Origin: Mucilaginibacter jinjuensis
GTDB taxonomy: Bacteria > Bacteroidota > Bacteroidia > Sphingobacteriales > Sphingobacteriaceae
DNA length: 64,000 bases
Direction: 5' to 3'
Assembly: GCF_028596025.1 (NCBI RefSeq)
Contig: NZ_CP117167.1
Coordinates: 992,001-1,056,000, forward strand
In this document: one piece after another, positions 1 to 8,241 of the stretch
How the letters are laid out: the number at the start of each line of letters is the position of its first letter
How positions within the stretch are numbered: the first letter of the stretch is position 1
The notes under the pieces: model-generated
The model's database searches: none
What the model saw: only the letters and a program-made list of their open reading frames with translations
Told to the model about the DNA's origin: nothing
Position numbers and translations under genes: made by a program

Positions 1-76
1 TCCTAAATGTTTTAAGTTACAAACCACAAGATAAATAAATGGCACAACATTGATCAAGCATCGAAATATTAAATGT

Positions 77-84
77 TATTTTTG
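77..84 (+). promoter_or_regulatory. Bacteroidota -7 promoter element, near-leaderless
   Basis: TATTTTTG matches the Bacteroidota -7 consensus TAnnTTTG and ends only 7 nt before the ATG at 92. A convincing -33 TTTG at the usual 19-nt spacing is not visible. If used, the transcript would have almost no 5' leader. Confidence 0.45.
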
Positions 85-91
85 CCGCTTC

Positions 92-733
92 ATGGATACA
101 CTTAAAAATAAATACGATAGCATCATATTTGACCTCGACGGCACACTTTGGGATTCGACCGCTAATGTGGCCGAAGCATGGCAGGCCGTTAAACAACAGG
201 TAAATTATATTAAAGATGATGTAACTGTTGCACACGTAGCTTCTATTGTAGGGTTAACTTACGATGCCATTTTCGAAAAATTGTTCCCATATCTGACTAC
301 CGAACAACGTAATGAGTTTAAAGGCCTCGCTGCCATAAGCGAACTGGAAACCCTGAACCGTACAGGAGGCATTTGGTACCCTTATTTGCTGGAAACCTTG
401 AAAGACCTGGCTACGCGCTACAAACTATTTATTGTGAGCAATTGCCAGAGCGGTTATATCGAAACTTTTTTAAAGATGGATGGCCTCGATGGTTTGTTCA
501 TCGGCCACCAATGTTACGGCACCAAAACCCAGCCTAAATGGCAAAACATTGTAGATGTGGTGAATGACTACGACCTGAAAGCCCCCGTTTACGTAGGCGA
601 TACCATGGGCGATTATGAAGCCAGTGTAAAAGCCGGTGTTCCTTTCATTTTTGCGGCTTATGGCTTCGGTGTGGTGAAAGAAGATCAGGTGGCTACCATC
701 AACGAATTCGTTGAACTGAAAAATATTTTATAA
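92..733 (+). CDS. HAD-superfamily hydrolase (phosphatase-like)
   Basis: A 213-residue cytoplasmic hydrolase of the haloacid dehalogenase superfamily, probably a phosphomonoesterase of the phosphoglycolate phosphatase/beta-phosphoglucomutase branch. Motif I DLDGT is at residues 14-18 with Asp14 as the expected nucleophile. Motif II is the Ser in FIVSNC, motif III a Lys near TKTQPKW, and motif IV is GDTMGDYEAS with the two Mg-binding aspartates. A helical cap lies between motifs I and II. The frame is open further upstream, but ATG 92 is preferred because it places the DLDGT strand near the N-terminus and follows a promoter-like TATTTTTG. The substrate cannot be read from the sequence. Confidence 0.85.
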   Translation: MDTLKNKYDSIIFDLDGTLWDSTANVAEAWQAVKQQVNYIKDDVTVAHVASIVGLTYDAIFEKLFPYLTTEQRNEFKGLAAISELETLNRTGGIWYPYLLETLKDLATRYKLFIVSNCQSGYIETFLKMDGLDGLFIGHQCYGTKTQPKWQNIVDVVNDYDLKAPVYVGDTMGDYEASVKAGVPFIFAAYGFGVVKEDQVATINEFVELKNIL

Positions 734-837
734 CATCCTCATTGTTAATCCAAAATAAGTCATAGCTTTATTAAAAGTCATTTTAGTGTCATCTGTGTGG
801 CACTCAAATTGCTCTAATAATGTAAAGGGGGCTTATT

Positions 838-1332
838 ATGGAGAAGGTGTTTACATTCAGGGGCTTTAGTATAATGCTGTTGCTGATGCTGTGCGCAGGT
901 AATGGCATCGCCACCACAACAAACTGCGACCAGATTATTGGTATGTGGATGGCGAACGAGAAAAATATTGTAGTACAGGTGTACAAGGATGGGGACAGTT
1001 TTAAAGCCTCGATTGTATGGTTTGACGACAGTGATGATAAAACCCGCCCAATGGATGTACGCCTCGACTATAAAAACCCCGATAAAAGTTTACGCACCCG
1101 GAAAGTTTTAGGCATGCAGGTGCTTAAAAACCTGGAGTATAACCAATCATCAAACTCGTGGGAAAATGGTGTTATTTATGACGCCAAAAACGGCCACGAG
1201 TGGAACTCATGCGCCAGCATTGATAAAGACGGCATGCTTAAAGTAACAGGTTACTGGCACTTTAAGTTTATAGGCAAGAGCATGAAGTTTAGCCGCGTAA
1301 CATCAACAGAAAGATTACTGACCAGCCGGTAG
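838..1332 (+). CDS. DUF2147 family secreted protein
   Basis: A 164-residue exported protein. Residues 1-25 form a hydrophobic signal peptide. The mature part shows the DUF2147 pattern: GMWM near the start, a conserved internal segment ending GVIYDAKNGHEW, then a GYWHFKFIGKSMKFSRV C-terminus. DUF2147 proteins are small periplasmic or surface beta-rich proteins of unknown function. Monocistronic; an intrinsic terminator follows 12 bp after the stop. Confidence 0.8.
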   Translation: MEKVFTFRGFSIMLLLMLCAGNGIATTTNCDQIIGMWMANEKNIVVQVYKDGDSFKASIVWFDDSDDKTRPMDVRLDYKNPDKSLRTRKVLGMQVLKNLEYNQSSNSWENGVIYDAKNGHEWNSCASIDKDGMLKVTGYWHFKFIGKSMKFSRVTSTERLLTSR

Positions 1333-1343
1333 AACAAATACCG

Positions 1344-1394
1344 AATAAAATAGAAAAACCCTTCAAAATACTTGAAGGGCTTTTCTATTTTATT
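1344..1394. terminator. Bidirectional intrinsic terminator
   Basis: Long inverted repeat: AATAAAATAGAAAA and CCCTTCAA pair with TTGAAGGG and TTTTCTATTTTATT, with T-runs on both strands. It lies between the convergent genes at 838 and 1410 and can serve both. Confidence 0.85.
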
Positions 1395-1409
1395 AAATCC
1401 GCCTACAGA

Positions 1410-1604
1410 TTAATATCTGTGGTATGGACGATGATAAGGGTGATGATAGTAATGAGCATGATGATACGGGCGATGGTAATACCTGTGATGTACAGGATGG
1501 CCTGTTCTAATTACCAGGCTTTGTGCCTGCGTTGTGCTGGCAGCGGCAACCAGCAGGGTAAATGCTATTGAGGTTGCGGCTAATAGTTTTTTAATGTTTT
1601 TCAT
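1410..1604 (-). CDS. Small secreted His/Tyr-rich protein
   Basis: A 64-residue protein with a clear signal peptide (residues 1-28, ending STTQAQ). The mature 36 residues are dominated by His, Tyr, Arg and Pro in repeats such as HRPYHH and HHPYHRPYHRY. Poly-His tracts of this kind can bind transition metals, but no function is established here. It has its own upstream region and shares the terminator at 1344-1394. The composition is so biased that it could also be structural or adhesive. Confidence 0.65.
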   Translation of the reverse strand: MKNIKKLLAATSIAFTLLVAAASTTQAQSLVIRTGHPVHHRYYHRPYHHAHYYHHPYHRPYHRY

Positions 1605-1768
1605 GGTTGTAAATACTTCAATTTGTATATTGTTAAACCTTATGTTAATGATAAGGTTTAAAATATTTACTAAGGGTTAAAGCCCAAACACCCTTAATAA
1701 GCCCTGAAAGTTTGATAGGAGTTAGCCAGCGCTGTTTTTAGCGGGATCCTTTTTTTGTAAAAAGATTA

Positions 1769-2257
1769 TTACTTGTGCTGATGAAAAGGGAATATGGTTA
1801 TTGGTTTATCATAAATCCCAATCTCGGGGTCTTTTTGTTTAGCTGCTGTAATGTAAGTTGACAGAATTGAAACAACATCATCAGGCGATGGCACGCTATC
1901 AGATGGTTTAACTGTGCATGTTTCTGAGTGTGCGATAGAAAAATAAAATAGAAGTGTTTTATAATTTTTAGCCAACCCCGGAACCTGATAACCCACTAAA
2001 AAATTAAGCGACTTATTAAATGTAAAGCCCGGTACATAGCTATTGTTATAATCGTGCACGCACTCGTATGAAGTTATTTTGTTCTGCTTGTCGAGGTTCA
2101 CTTTTACAATAGCATAAATCCAATCGCACTGGTCCCTCAATTCTTCCGGCGCTTTAAAGTTTCGAAACATAAATGATGTAAAATCATTTGTGGATTGAGC
2201 CGATGTATTAGTTACTAAACTTGTAAGTAATACTAAAAAGATAAGGTGTTTTTTCAT
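1769..2257 (-). CDS. Secreted protein of unknown function
   Basis: About 162 residues, starting MKKHLIFLVLLTS; this Met is preferred over one four codons upstream because it begins a standard signal peptide cleaved near NTSAQS. The mature part contains a segment (IYAIVKVNLDKQNKITSYEC) resembling the strand-turn-strand pattern of TonB C-terminal-like domains in Bacteroidota proteins, but I do not recognise the family. Two cysteines in the mature part could form a disulfide. Ends HQHK. Confidence 0.6.
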   Translation of the reverse strand: MKKHLIFLVLLTSLVTNTSAQSTNDFTSFMFRNFKAPEELRDQCDWIYAIVKVNLDKQNKITSYECVHDYNNSYVPGFTFNKSLNFLVGYQVPGLAKNYKTLLFYFSIAHSETCTVKPSDSVPSPDDVVSILSTYITAAKQKDPEIGIYDKPITIFPFHQHK

Positions 2258-2308
2258 ATTCCCGAGCATAAATGGCCTTGACGTTTGTTTTTATAAGTAT
2301 CAGAGTGT

Positions 2309-2343
2309 CTCAGCGGAACCTCTCGGAGAAACCCTGCTGAGGC
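2309..2343. repeat. Degenerate copy of intergenic palindrome
   Basis: The stretch around CAGCGGAACCTCTCGGAG and AAACCCTGCTG resembles the inverted-repeat unit found twice at 3796-3824 and 3881-3908 (CAGCAGGGTCTCTCGGAG). It lies in the 296-bp gap between the gene ending at 2257 on the minus strand and the cupin gene. The rest of the gap is AT-rich with no other feature seen. Confidence 0.45.
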
Positions 2344-2553
2344 AGAGGTGATTTGATCTTTTTCATATTGATATTATTAAAATAAAGAAAAATACTTCAT
2401 CTGTGTATGTTTTACACCAATCTTTAGTTTTCCTACATCAAATAGCTTATTATACTTGTGTGTAAATTATTTAATATAATATTTTGACCATTGCCTGCTT
2501 ATTGAGTTTTGTGTAATGATTGATGTTTGCATTCAAATAACTAATTTGCCTGC

Positions 2554-2889
2554 ATGGACTCAACCTTCTTTAAACTCTTCGCCGATATTCCCGTAAAGGA
2601 AATTGCACCCGGTTATTTCTCAAAACTAATCCACATGGCAAACAATACCATTAATTTTATTGATGTAACTACCGATAGTGTAGTGGGCAATCATCAGCAC
2701 GTGCACGAGCAATTATCTTTTGTGCTGGAAGGGCAGTTTGAACTCACAATCGATGGCAATGTGCAGGTGCTGGATAAAGGAATGTATGCAGTTATTCCAT
2801 CCAATATATGGCATAGTGGGAGGGCAATTACCGATTGTAAGTTGATTGATGTTTTTAGCCCGGTGCGGGAAGACTATAGAAAGTTGTAA
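2554..2889 (+). CDS. Cupin-domain protein
   Basis: A 111-residue single-domain cupin_2 protein. Cupin motif 1 is HQHVHEQLSFVLEG (HxH, E, G), and motif 2 is GMYAVIPSNIWHSG with the C-terminal metal His. The HxH, Glu and His ligands suggest a bound metal. Such small cupins may be sugar or cofactor binding, or regulatory; the substrate is unknown. It begins MDSTFFKLF, without signal peptide, so cytoplasmic. Confidence 0.8.
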   Translation: MDSTFFKLFADIPVKEIAPGYFSKLIHMANNTINFIDVTTDSVVGNHQHVHEQLSFVLEGQFELTIDGNVQVLDKGMYAVIPSNIWHSGRAITDCKLIDVFSPVREDYRKL

Positions 2890-2922
2890 CCTGAGTTTAT
2901 TTTTTTAACCTAAGCCTAAACC

Positions 2923-3450
2923 ATGATTAAAAGATTTCTAATCTTAATGCTGCTAAGTATAGTGATGCTTAGCGCAAAGTGTAAAAAAGATGATCCCAAT
3001 GGGCTACCTACCGCAACTCAAAATGGCAGTAATATTTTTGGTGCCTTTGTTAACGGGCAAATATTTGTTCCGGGCGGGCCATCATTTTCAACGTTCGAAA
3101 AGCTCTCAGCTGTTTATGCCCCGGTATTTACCTATTACCAATTAAATATAAGGGCATCAAATATAGAAAGTATCGGTGGAAGCATTATTTTTAATTGTGA
3201 TAGCCTTAATTTAAAGACAGGCGATCAGTTTCCATTAGTGGCGGGTGGTAGTAAAAGAGGTATTTCTGCAAGATATGTTTATAGTACAGCTGATTATACC
3301 GTAGTTGCCCCGCTAACCGGAACAATTACTTTTACGAAGGTAGATAAGTTAGCCAAAATATTATCAGGTACTTTTAGTTTTGATGCTGTAGATAGCAAAG
3401 GTGAAAAAGTATCTGTTACTGACGGGCGTTTCGATTTGACTTATCATTGA
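2923..3450 (+). CDS. Lipoprotein, DUF6252-like
   Basis: A 175-residue lipoprotein. The signal peptide is followed by a lipobox-like LSAKC with Cys at residue 20, then a lysine/acidic linker. The mature protein begins with a segment about NGSNIFGAFVNGQIFVPGG, the typical opening of Bacteroidota DUF6252 lipoproteins, followed by beta-rich sequence ending TDGRFDLTYH. Function unknown; probably anchored in the outer membrane. It begins 33 bp after the cupin gene and may be cotranscribed. Confidence 0.7.
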   Translation: MIKRFLILMLLSIVMLSAKCKKDDPNGLPTATQNGSNIFGAFVNGQIFVPGGPSFSTFEKLSAVYAPVFTYYQLNIRASNIESIGGSIIFNCDSLNLKTGDQFPLVAGGSKRGISARYVYSTADYTVVAPLTGTITFTKVDKLAKILSGTFSFDAVDSKGEKVSVTDGRFDLTYH

Positions 3451-3614
3451 TACTAAAGATCACCGCTTCAACAGGATAACGCTCACCCTGGCGCAAGTAT
3501 GCAGCGGTAGGATGCGGGGGAGCGTACTTGTGTCATATAAGATTTATTAGTCCTGATGGGTTTAACCCTATAACTGCACTATCAACTGCCGGTTATGAAT
3601 ACGTTTCTAAAACC

Positions 3615-3713
3615 ATGTCAGAACTGCAGGCGCTTATTAACCAGTATATTATTACGGAGGAATACGAGAAATGTGCTGTGATCCGCGACGAGATTTCGAA
3701 GCGGTTGCAATAG
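3615..3713 (+). CDS. Small UVR-motif protein
   Basis: A 32-residue open frame starting at ATG 3615, too short for most gene callers. Its sequence (LINQYIITEEYEKCAVIRDE within it) fits the UVR motif, a helical hairpin known from UvrB/UvrC and ClpC-type proteins where it mediates protein contacts. The frame is open upstream to 3528 but that part has no coding character. It could be a real microprotein or a remnant of a longer gene. Confidence 0.4.
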   Translation: MSELQALINQYIITEEYEKCAVIRDEISKRLQ

Positions 3714-3734
3714 CAGATTGAAGCAAATAATTGG

Positions 3735-4041
3735 TATTTCAAGCTTTTTCTACCCCTTATTAATGTTAGAGGTGGTAGTACTGTCATTCTCGTTTCAGCA
3801 GGGTCTCTCGGAGAGGACCCTGCGCGTAAGGACAGGTTTGCGATTATCTGAATCTACTTTACTTAAACAGGAAGTATAACGCAGGGGCCTCTCCGAGAGA
3901 CCCTGCTGCGACAAAGTATTTCAAGCTTTTTCTACCCCTTATTAATGTTAGGCGTGGTAGCACTGTCATTGCATTCCCCTAATTTAGGGGAACACTACTG
4001 CTTGTGCAGTTTGCAAAAGCGTTAATAAGGGGTAGAATTTA
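3735..4041. repeat. Composite intergenic repeat
   Basis: Two direct copies of a 54-bp unit (3735-3788 and 3917-3970, three mismatches) contain CTACCCCTTATTAA. An inverted copy of that core is at 4020-4041. Between them, 3796-3823 and 3881-3908 form a 28-bp inverted repeat with one mismatch. The arrangement is a nested palindromic element with no coding capacity. Confidence 0.75.
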
Positions 4042-4108
4042 AGTAGACCAGACTTTAAATAGGTTGGATTTTTATTTTAAACAGCCGGTTAAAATTTAAC
4101 CAGTTGTT

Positions 4109-4116
4109 TATTTTTG
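4109..4116 (+). promoter_or_regulatory. -7 promoter element abutting the start codon
   Basis: TATTTTTG matches TAnnTTTG and ends 4 nt before ATG 4121. With the usual offset to the transcription start the mRNA would begin at or next to the start codon. Confidence 0.45.
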
Positions 4117-4120
4117 TCGC

Positions 4121-4633
4121 ATGTCTATTTCTATTGCTACAGTTACCGATACCGAAGAACTAACCGCGCTGGTAAACAGCGCTTACCGCGGCGAAAGCTC
4201 TAAACAAGGCTGGACCACCGAATCGAGCCTGCTGGATGGAAACCGAATTGACGATGAGTTTATGCTGAGTTACCTGCAGGATGAAAATGTAACCATCCTG
4301 AAACACGTTAACGATGAGGAACTGATTACCGGCTGTGTATACCTCGAAACAAAAGGCGATAAGCTATACCTCGGTATGCTCACCGTTTCGCCGGTAGAGC
4401 AGGGTAAGGGTATAGGTAAACTTCTTTTGGCCGAAGCTGATGAGTATGCCCGCGATAAAAACCTCGAAGCTATAACCATTACCGTAATAACCACTCGCCA
4501 CGAACTGATTGCCTGGTATGAAAGGCACGGCTACCAACAAACCGGCGAACTTAGGCCATTCCATGTGGACCCAAGGTTTGGTATCCCGAAAGCACCAATT
4601 GAGCTTTTGGTAATGGAAAAATCAATTATGTAA
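4121..4633 (+). CDS. GNAT-family N-acetyltransferase
   Basis: A 170-residue acetyl-CoA-dependent N-acetyltransferase. Motif A is seen as LTVSPVEQGKGIGKLLLAEA, with the Q-x-x-G-x-G pyrophosphate-binding loop. Downstream WYERHGYQQTGEL is the usual GNAT motif B region. The N-terminus (VNSAYRGESSKQGWTTE) resembles acetyltransferases annotated for small amines or amino acids, but the acceptor is not determinable. Confidence 0.85.
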   Translation: MSISIATVTDTEELTALVNSAYRGESSKQGWTTESSLLDGNRIDDEFMLSYLQDENVTILKHVNDEELITGCVYLETKGDKLYLGMLTVSPVEQGKGIGKLLLAEADEYARDKNLEAITITVITTRHELIAWYERHGYQQTGELRPFHVDPRFGIPKAPIELLVMEKSIM

Positions 4634-4715
4634 TTATTTTGTTAAGATTAAAAGGTTTCAAATCCGACTGTGAATTGTTTTCGTAGTAAAAAACTAATAA
4701 TACAATTCTGACCCT

Positions 4716-5132
4716 ATGAAATATTTAATCTATATGAGTTCGGCGACTCAATTAATGAGCAATGACGAATTGCTGGAACTTTTAAAAGTGAGCCGCGAAA
4801 ATAATACGAAGAAAAACCTGACTGGTATGCTGCTTTACGGCGAAGGTGCATTTGTGCAAGTGCTGGAAGGTGAAGACGAAACGGTTGATTCGACCTACGA
4901 TATTATCAAAGCAGACCCGCGCCATAAGAGTATCATCCAGATCATTAGCGGTAAACTGGAGAAGCGAAATTTCCCCGAATGGTCTATGGGTTTTAAGGCA
5001 GTTGACCGTAAAATTGCGGAAGAATTTACAGGGTTTATAGATATCCGTAACGATGGGTTGCTGATTGAGGATGAAAAGCACCCTGCCATTATTGTGCTCA
5101 AAACTTTTGCGGATGCTAATAACCTTGCTTAA
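4716..5132 (+). CDS. BLUF-domain blue-light sensor
   Basis: A 138-residue stand-alone BLUF protein, a blue-light receptor binding FAD noncovalently. The domain fills residues 1-95. The photocycle residues are present: Tyr6 (LIYMSS), Asn30 (RENNTKKNLTG) and Gln48 (FVQVLEG). RHKSIIQII and FPEWSMGF complete the fold. There is no fused output domain, only a 40-residue helical C-terminal tail, so signalling must go through a partner. Stop codons of this gene and the convergent CDF gene are directly adjacent (5130-5132 and 5133-5135). Confidence 0.9.
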   Translation: MKYLIYMSSATQLMSNDELLELLKVSRENNTKKNLTGMLLYGEGAFVQVLEGEDETVDSTYDIIKADPRHKSIIQIISGKLEKRNFPEWSMGFKAVDRKIAEEFTGFIDIRNDGLLIEDEKHPAIIVLKTFADANNLA

Positions 5133-6038
5133 CTAAACCGAGGCGATATTTCCCGCTTCGATATAAATGCGTTTAATATCCGGAAACTGGGTACGGATAT
5201 TACGCTCCAACCGGCGGATAACATGGCTTACCTCGCTGCCCGATATTTCCCTGAACTGTACATCCAACGCAAGCAGGATTTCATTGGGCGCCATTTGCAT
5301 GGTTAATGGCCTGCGCACGTGCTGTACGTCAGGGTCGGCCAGCACCAGGTTGCAAATACCGTCAACCATTTCAGATCGCGCACTTTCGCCAATCAGCAGG
5401 TCGCGGCTTTCTATCACCATAATGATGGCTACAAAGGCCAATACCAAACCAATGATGAGCGAGGCCGCGCCATCAAACAACGGGTTATTAAGGTAATGGC
5501 CCAAAAACACGCCCAAAAACGCAATGATCAAGCCGAGTAAAGCAGCCGCATCTTCATAAATCACCGCAAATGATGCCGGGTCTTTACTTTTACGTAACTC
5601 CTTCCAGAAACTGCCATTTCCTTTTTCTTTGTTGAAATTGCGTACCGCCAATACAAACGATGCACCTTCGAACAAAAATGCGCCACCCAATACTACGTAG
5701 TTCCATAATGGGTTGCCCAATGGCTCGGGGTGCTGCAGGTGGGCAATGCCTTCGTAAATAGACATGCCGCCACCCAGCCCAAATATCAGTATAGATACAA
5801 TAAGCGACCAGAAGTAAACCTCTTTACCATGCCCAAAGGGGTGCTCATCATCCGCAGGACGTTTACTGCGGCTAATGCCAAGTAATATCAACAGCCCGTT
5901 CCCGGCATCAACCGTACTATGGATCGCCTCCGAAAGCATAGCCGAACTACCGCTAACGGTCGCCGCCACAAATTTTAAAACTGCTATCCCCGTGTTTGCT
6001 GCCAGCGCCCCGTATACTGATGATTTAGATTCGGCCAT
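5133..6038 (-). CDS. Cation diffusion facilitator (CDF) transporter
   Basis: A 301-residue inner-membrane divalent cation/proton antiporter. Membrane segment 2 carries the metal-site pair His40 and Asp44 (SEAIHSTVDAGN). HPFGHGKEVYFW follows at about 66-77. Further transmembrane segments are at about 115-135, 160-185 and 190-210. The C-terminal cytoplasmic domain has the ferredoxin-like fold typical of CDF proteins (MAPNEILLALDVQF). The HxxxD pair fits Zn/Fe/Co type exporters; Mn-type would have DxxxD. Confidence 0.85.
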   Translation of the reverse strand: MAESKSSVYGALAANTGIAVLKFVAATVSGSSAMLSEAIHSTVDAGNGLLILLGISRSKRPADDEHPFGHGKEVYFWSLIVSILIFGLGGGMSIYEGIAHLQHPEPLGNPLWNYVVLGGAFLFEGASFVLAVRNFNKEKGNGSFWKELRKSKDPASFAVIYEDAAALLGLIIAFLGVFLGHYLNNPLFDGAASLIIGLVLAFVAIIMVIESRDLLIGESARSEMVDGICNLVLADPDVQHVRRPLTMQMAPNEILLALDVQFREISGSEVSHVIRRLERNIRTQFPDIKRIYIEAGNIASV

Positions 6039-6085
6039 AATAGTAGGGTAACAACAGGGGCGCAGAAAGGTTGTGGATAATTCAC

Positions 6086-6503
6086 GTCATTGCGAGGTAC
6101 GAAGCAATCTCAAACCGATTCGCACTATCTTCAATAACGCAAATCCATTTTCCATTAGGAAAGGCAGTGTGCGATATTTATCGTCAGTGGATGTACTTTT
6201 TCTTTTTCCGCAAAAGAAAAAGTACCAAAAAGAAAACTCGTGGCTGCTCAATTTTCTATTAAAGGGTGTGGTGAGGCTAATGTTGTACTATCCGAAAATT
6301 AAGATGCCACAATTGTTGGGTATTCGGGGTTCATCACAGCAGTTTTACAATTTTATACATCTTGTCATTGCGAGCGATAGCGTGGACAACCGACCATAGG
6401 GAGCTCATTAATATCGATGAAAAACAAATACATCATTAATAATCTCGTCGTTAGCATATCCGATCTGTATAGCTACGAGATTGCTTTGTTCCTCGCAATG
6501 ACA
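6086..6503. repeat. R1 intergenic repeat, full copy 1
   Basis: A 418-bp noncoding element with 26-bp terminal inverted repeats: it begins GTCATTGCGAGGTACGAAGC and ends with the complement of GTCATTGCGAGGAACAAAGC. It contains an internal 14-bp perfect hairpin (6193-6206 with 6212-6225, loop TCCGC) and a second GTCATTGCGAG at 6364. A homologous copy is at 23229-23687. Confidence 0.85.
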
Positions 6504-6552
6504 GTAATGTGTGAATAAATCCGAAATCGAAATTCCGAACCCCGAAATCAAT

Positions 6553-7410
6553 CTACTTCTCCAGATACTTAATAATCGCCATTAAATCTTCTTCACCCAA
6601 ACCACTATCCATAGCCGCTTTATAAGTTTGGTAAACAGGACCTGCTAATGGCGAATCAATGCCTTGCTCTGTAGCCAGGCGCAAATCTTTAGTGATATGT
6701 TTAAGCGCAAATGCCGCCGGGAATTCGTTCTTTAATATCGGAGCGGTTTTTAATTTGGTAATACCGCTGCCAACTGCGCCTTCGTTAACAATGGTAAGCA
6801 TGTTTTCTGTACTGATGCCATTGGCCTTGGCAAACAAAACGGTTTCGGCAAGGCCTTGCAGGGTTACGGCTAAAAAGTAATTGATAGCCAGTTTAGCTGC
6901 GCTGCCTGAACCTGCTGCGCCGTTGTTTACGGTGAGCTTGCCCATCACATCAAACAGGGGTTGGGCGCGTTCAATATCGTTGGGTTCGCCGCCTGCCAGG
7001 AAAATAAGGGTGCCATCCTGCGCGGGTTTTACACTGCCCGATACCGGGGCATCAACAAATTCAGCGCCTTTGGTTTTGCAGCTTTCGTAGATAAACTGAG
7101 AAGTTGCAGGGGCTATGGTACTAATGTTGATGAAGAGTTTGCCGGCAACATCGCCGTGCAGTAAGCCATTTTCGCTATTGAAAATCTCTTTAACGGCATT
7201 ATCATCCGATACCATCACCAGTACAATGTCGCTTACAGATGAAAGCTCTGTTGGCGAATCTGCCGATGTTGCACCGGCTTCAATAACTTCCTGCGCTTTC
7301 TCTTTGGTGCGGTTATATACGGTTACCGGGTACCCGGCTTTCAGTAAATTTTTAACCATGGGTGTGCCCATGTTGCCTAAGCCGGCCCAGCCTAATTTAG
7401 TGTTGCTCAT
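6553..7410 (-). CDS. NAD(P)-dependent beta-hydroxyacid dehydrogenase
   Basis: A 285-residue 3-hydroxyisobutyrate dehydrogenase-type oxidoreductase. The Rossmann motif GLGNMG is at residues 10-15, followed by VYNRTKEKA, where the Asn-Arg pair suggests NADP preference. The substrate loop is VDAPVSGSVKPAQDGTL, and the catalytic Lys is in GSAAKLAINYF. These cytoplasmic enzymes oxidise beta-hydroxyacids or reduce semialdehydes such as succinic semialdehyde; the sequence does not separate these. It is upstream-linked to the MBL-fold gene on the same strand. Confidence 0.85.
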   Translation of the reverse strand: MSNTKLGWAGLGNMGTPMVKNLLKAGYPVTVYNRTKEKAQEVIEAGATSADSPTELSSVSDIVLVMVSDDNAVKEIFNSENGLLHGDVAGKLFINISTIAPATSQFIYESCKTKGAEFVDAPVSGSVKPAQDGTLIFLAGGEPNDIERAQPLFDVMGKLTVNNGAAGSGSAAKLAINYFLAVTLQGLAETVLFAKANGISTENMLTIVNEGAVGSGITKLKTAPILKNEFPAAFALKHITKDLRLATEQGIDSPLAGPVYQTYKAAMDSGLGEEDLMAIIKYLEK

Positions 7411-7448
7411 AGTAATGCATAATTACAGTTTAATGCTGTTTTTTGCAA

Positions 7449-8108
7449 TTAAACATCAACAGTTTCACCTATAGGTTTTATGTTGATGAATTTGATGCCC
7501 TTTGCATCGGAATGCCTGGCGTAATTCTCATAACGCTGATTCAGGAAAAACTCTTTGGCAAAGCCATCGTGTACAGGCAATATGCGTTTAGGTTGCAGAC
7601 GGTCGGCAAAATCGGCTATTTTAAGCTCGGTGCAAAAGGGTGCCATGGTAGGTAATATCACCAGTTCGATGCCTTTGTGTTCAAGCAACTTTTCTTCGAA
7701 CGAATCAACCGGGTGCAAAACTTTCTCGTTGATTACAAAGGCAGTCATTTCGGGGGTTGGGTTATCCAGCAAAGGTTCGTGAATAACAGAAATAGCTTTT
7801 AGGTTAAACGGGCCGACGCTTAAGTCACCTTCGCTAATCACTTCGGCATGTAGCCCAAGCTTCTCTGTTTCGGCTGCTACCTGTTTGTTGGTATACAGTT
7901 TGGCTCCGCTGAGTTCGATGACCTTTTTCAGGTTTTCGGGGTCGAAATGATCGGGGTGGATGTGGGTGATAATTACCGCATCCACTTCTTTAAACATATC
8001 GGGAGTAACAATTCCCTCGGCAAAGGAAAAGGTGCCGGGATCGAACAAAAGCTTAAAGCCATCCTGCTCAAAAACAAGGCAGGAGTGCAGGTATTTAGAT
8101 ATTTTCAT
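7449..8108 (-). CDS. MBL-fold metallo-hydrolase
   Basis: A 219-residue metallo-beta-lactamase-fold hydrolase. The metal motif HxHxDH is at residues 49-54 (THIHPDHFD); later ligands are probably the His in VIHEP and the Asp/His in LHPVDSF and LPVHDGF. No signal peptide, so cytoplasmic. It resembles UlaG/YtnP-like small hydrolases, but the substrate is unknown. It lies 38 bp upstream of the beta-hydroxyacid dehydrogenase and is probably cotranscribed with it. Confidence 0.8.
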   Translation of the reverse strand: MKISKYLHSCLVFEQDGFKLLFDPGTFSFAEGIVTPDMFKEVDAVIITHIHPDHFDPENLKKVIELSGAKLYTNKQVAAETEKLGLHAEVISEGDLSVGPFNLKAISVIHEPLLDNPTPEMTAFVINEKVLHPVDSFEEKLLEHKGIELVILPTMAPFCTELKIADFADRLQPKRILPVHDGFAKEFFLNQRYENYARHSDAKGIKFINIKPIGETVDV

Positions 8109-8241
8109 AGTGGTAGAATTTATGCAGGATTTAACCCGCAGTTAAAGAAAAAGTTTCCCTGTGCGATAAAAAGGCCTTTTATGCATTAATTGGGCCTGAT
8201 AGAATTTTGTACTTCGGCATAAAAAATTAACTTTACAGGAT

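Noticed and set aside
4364..4564. Minus-strand open frames in the GNAT gene
   Set aside because: Shadow frames of a well-supported gene.
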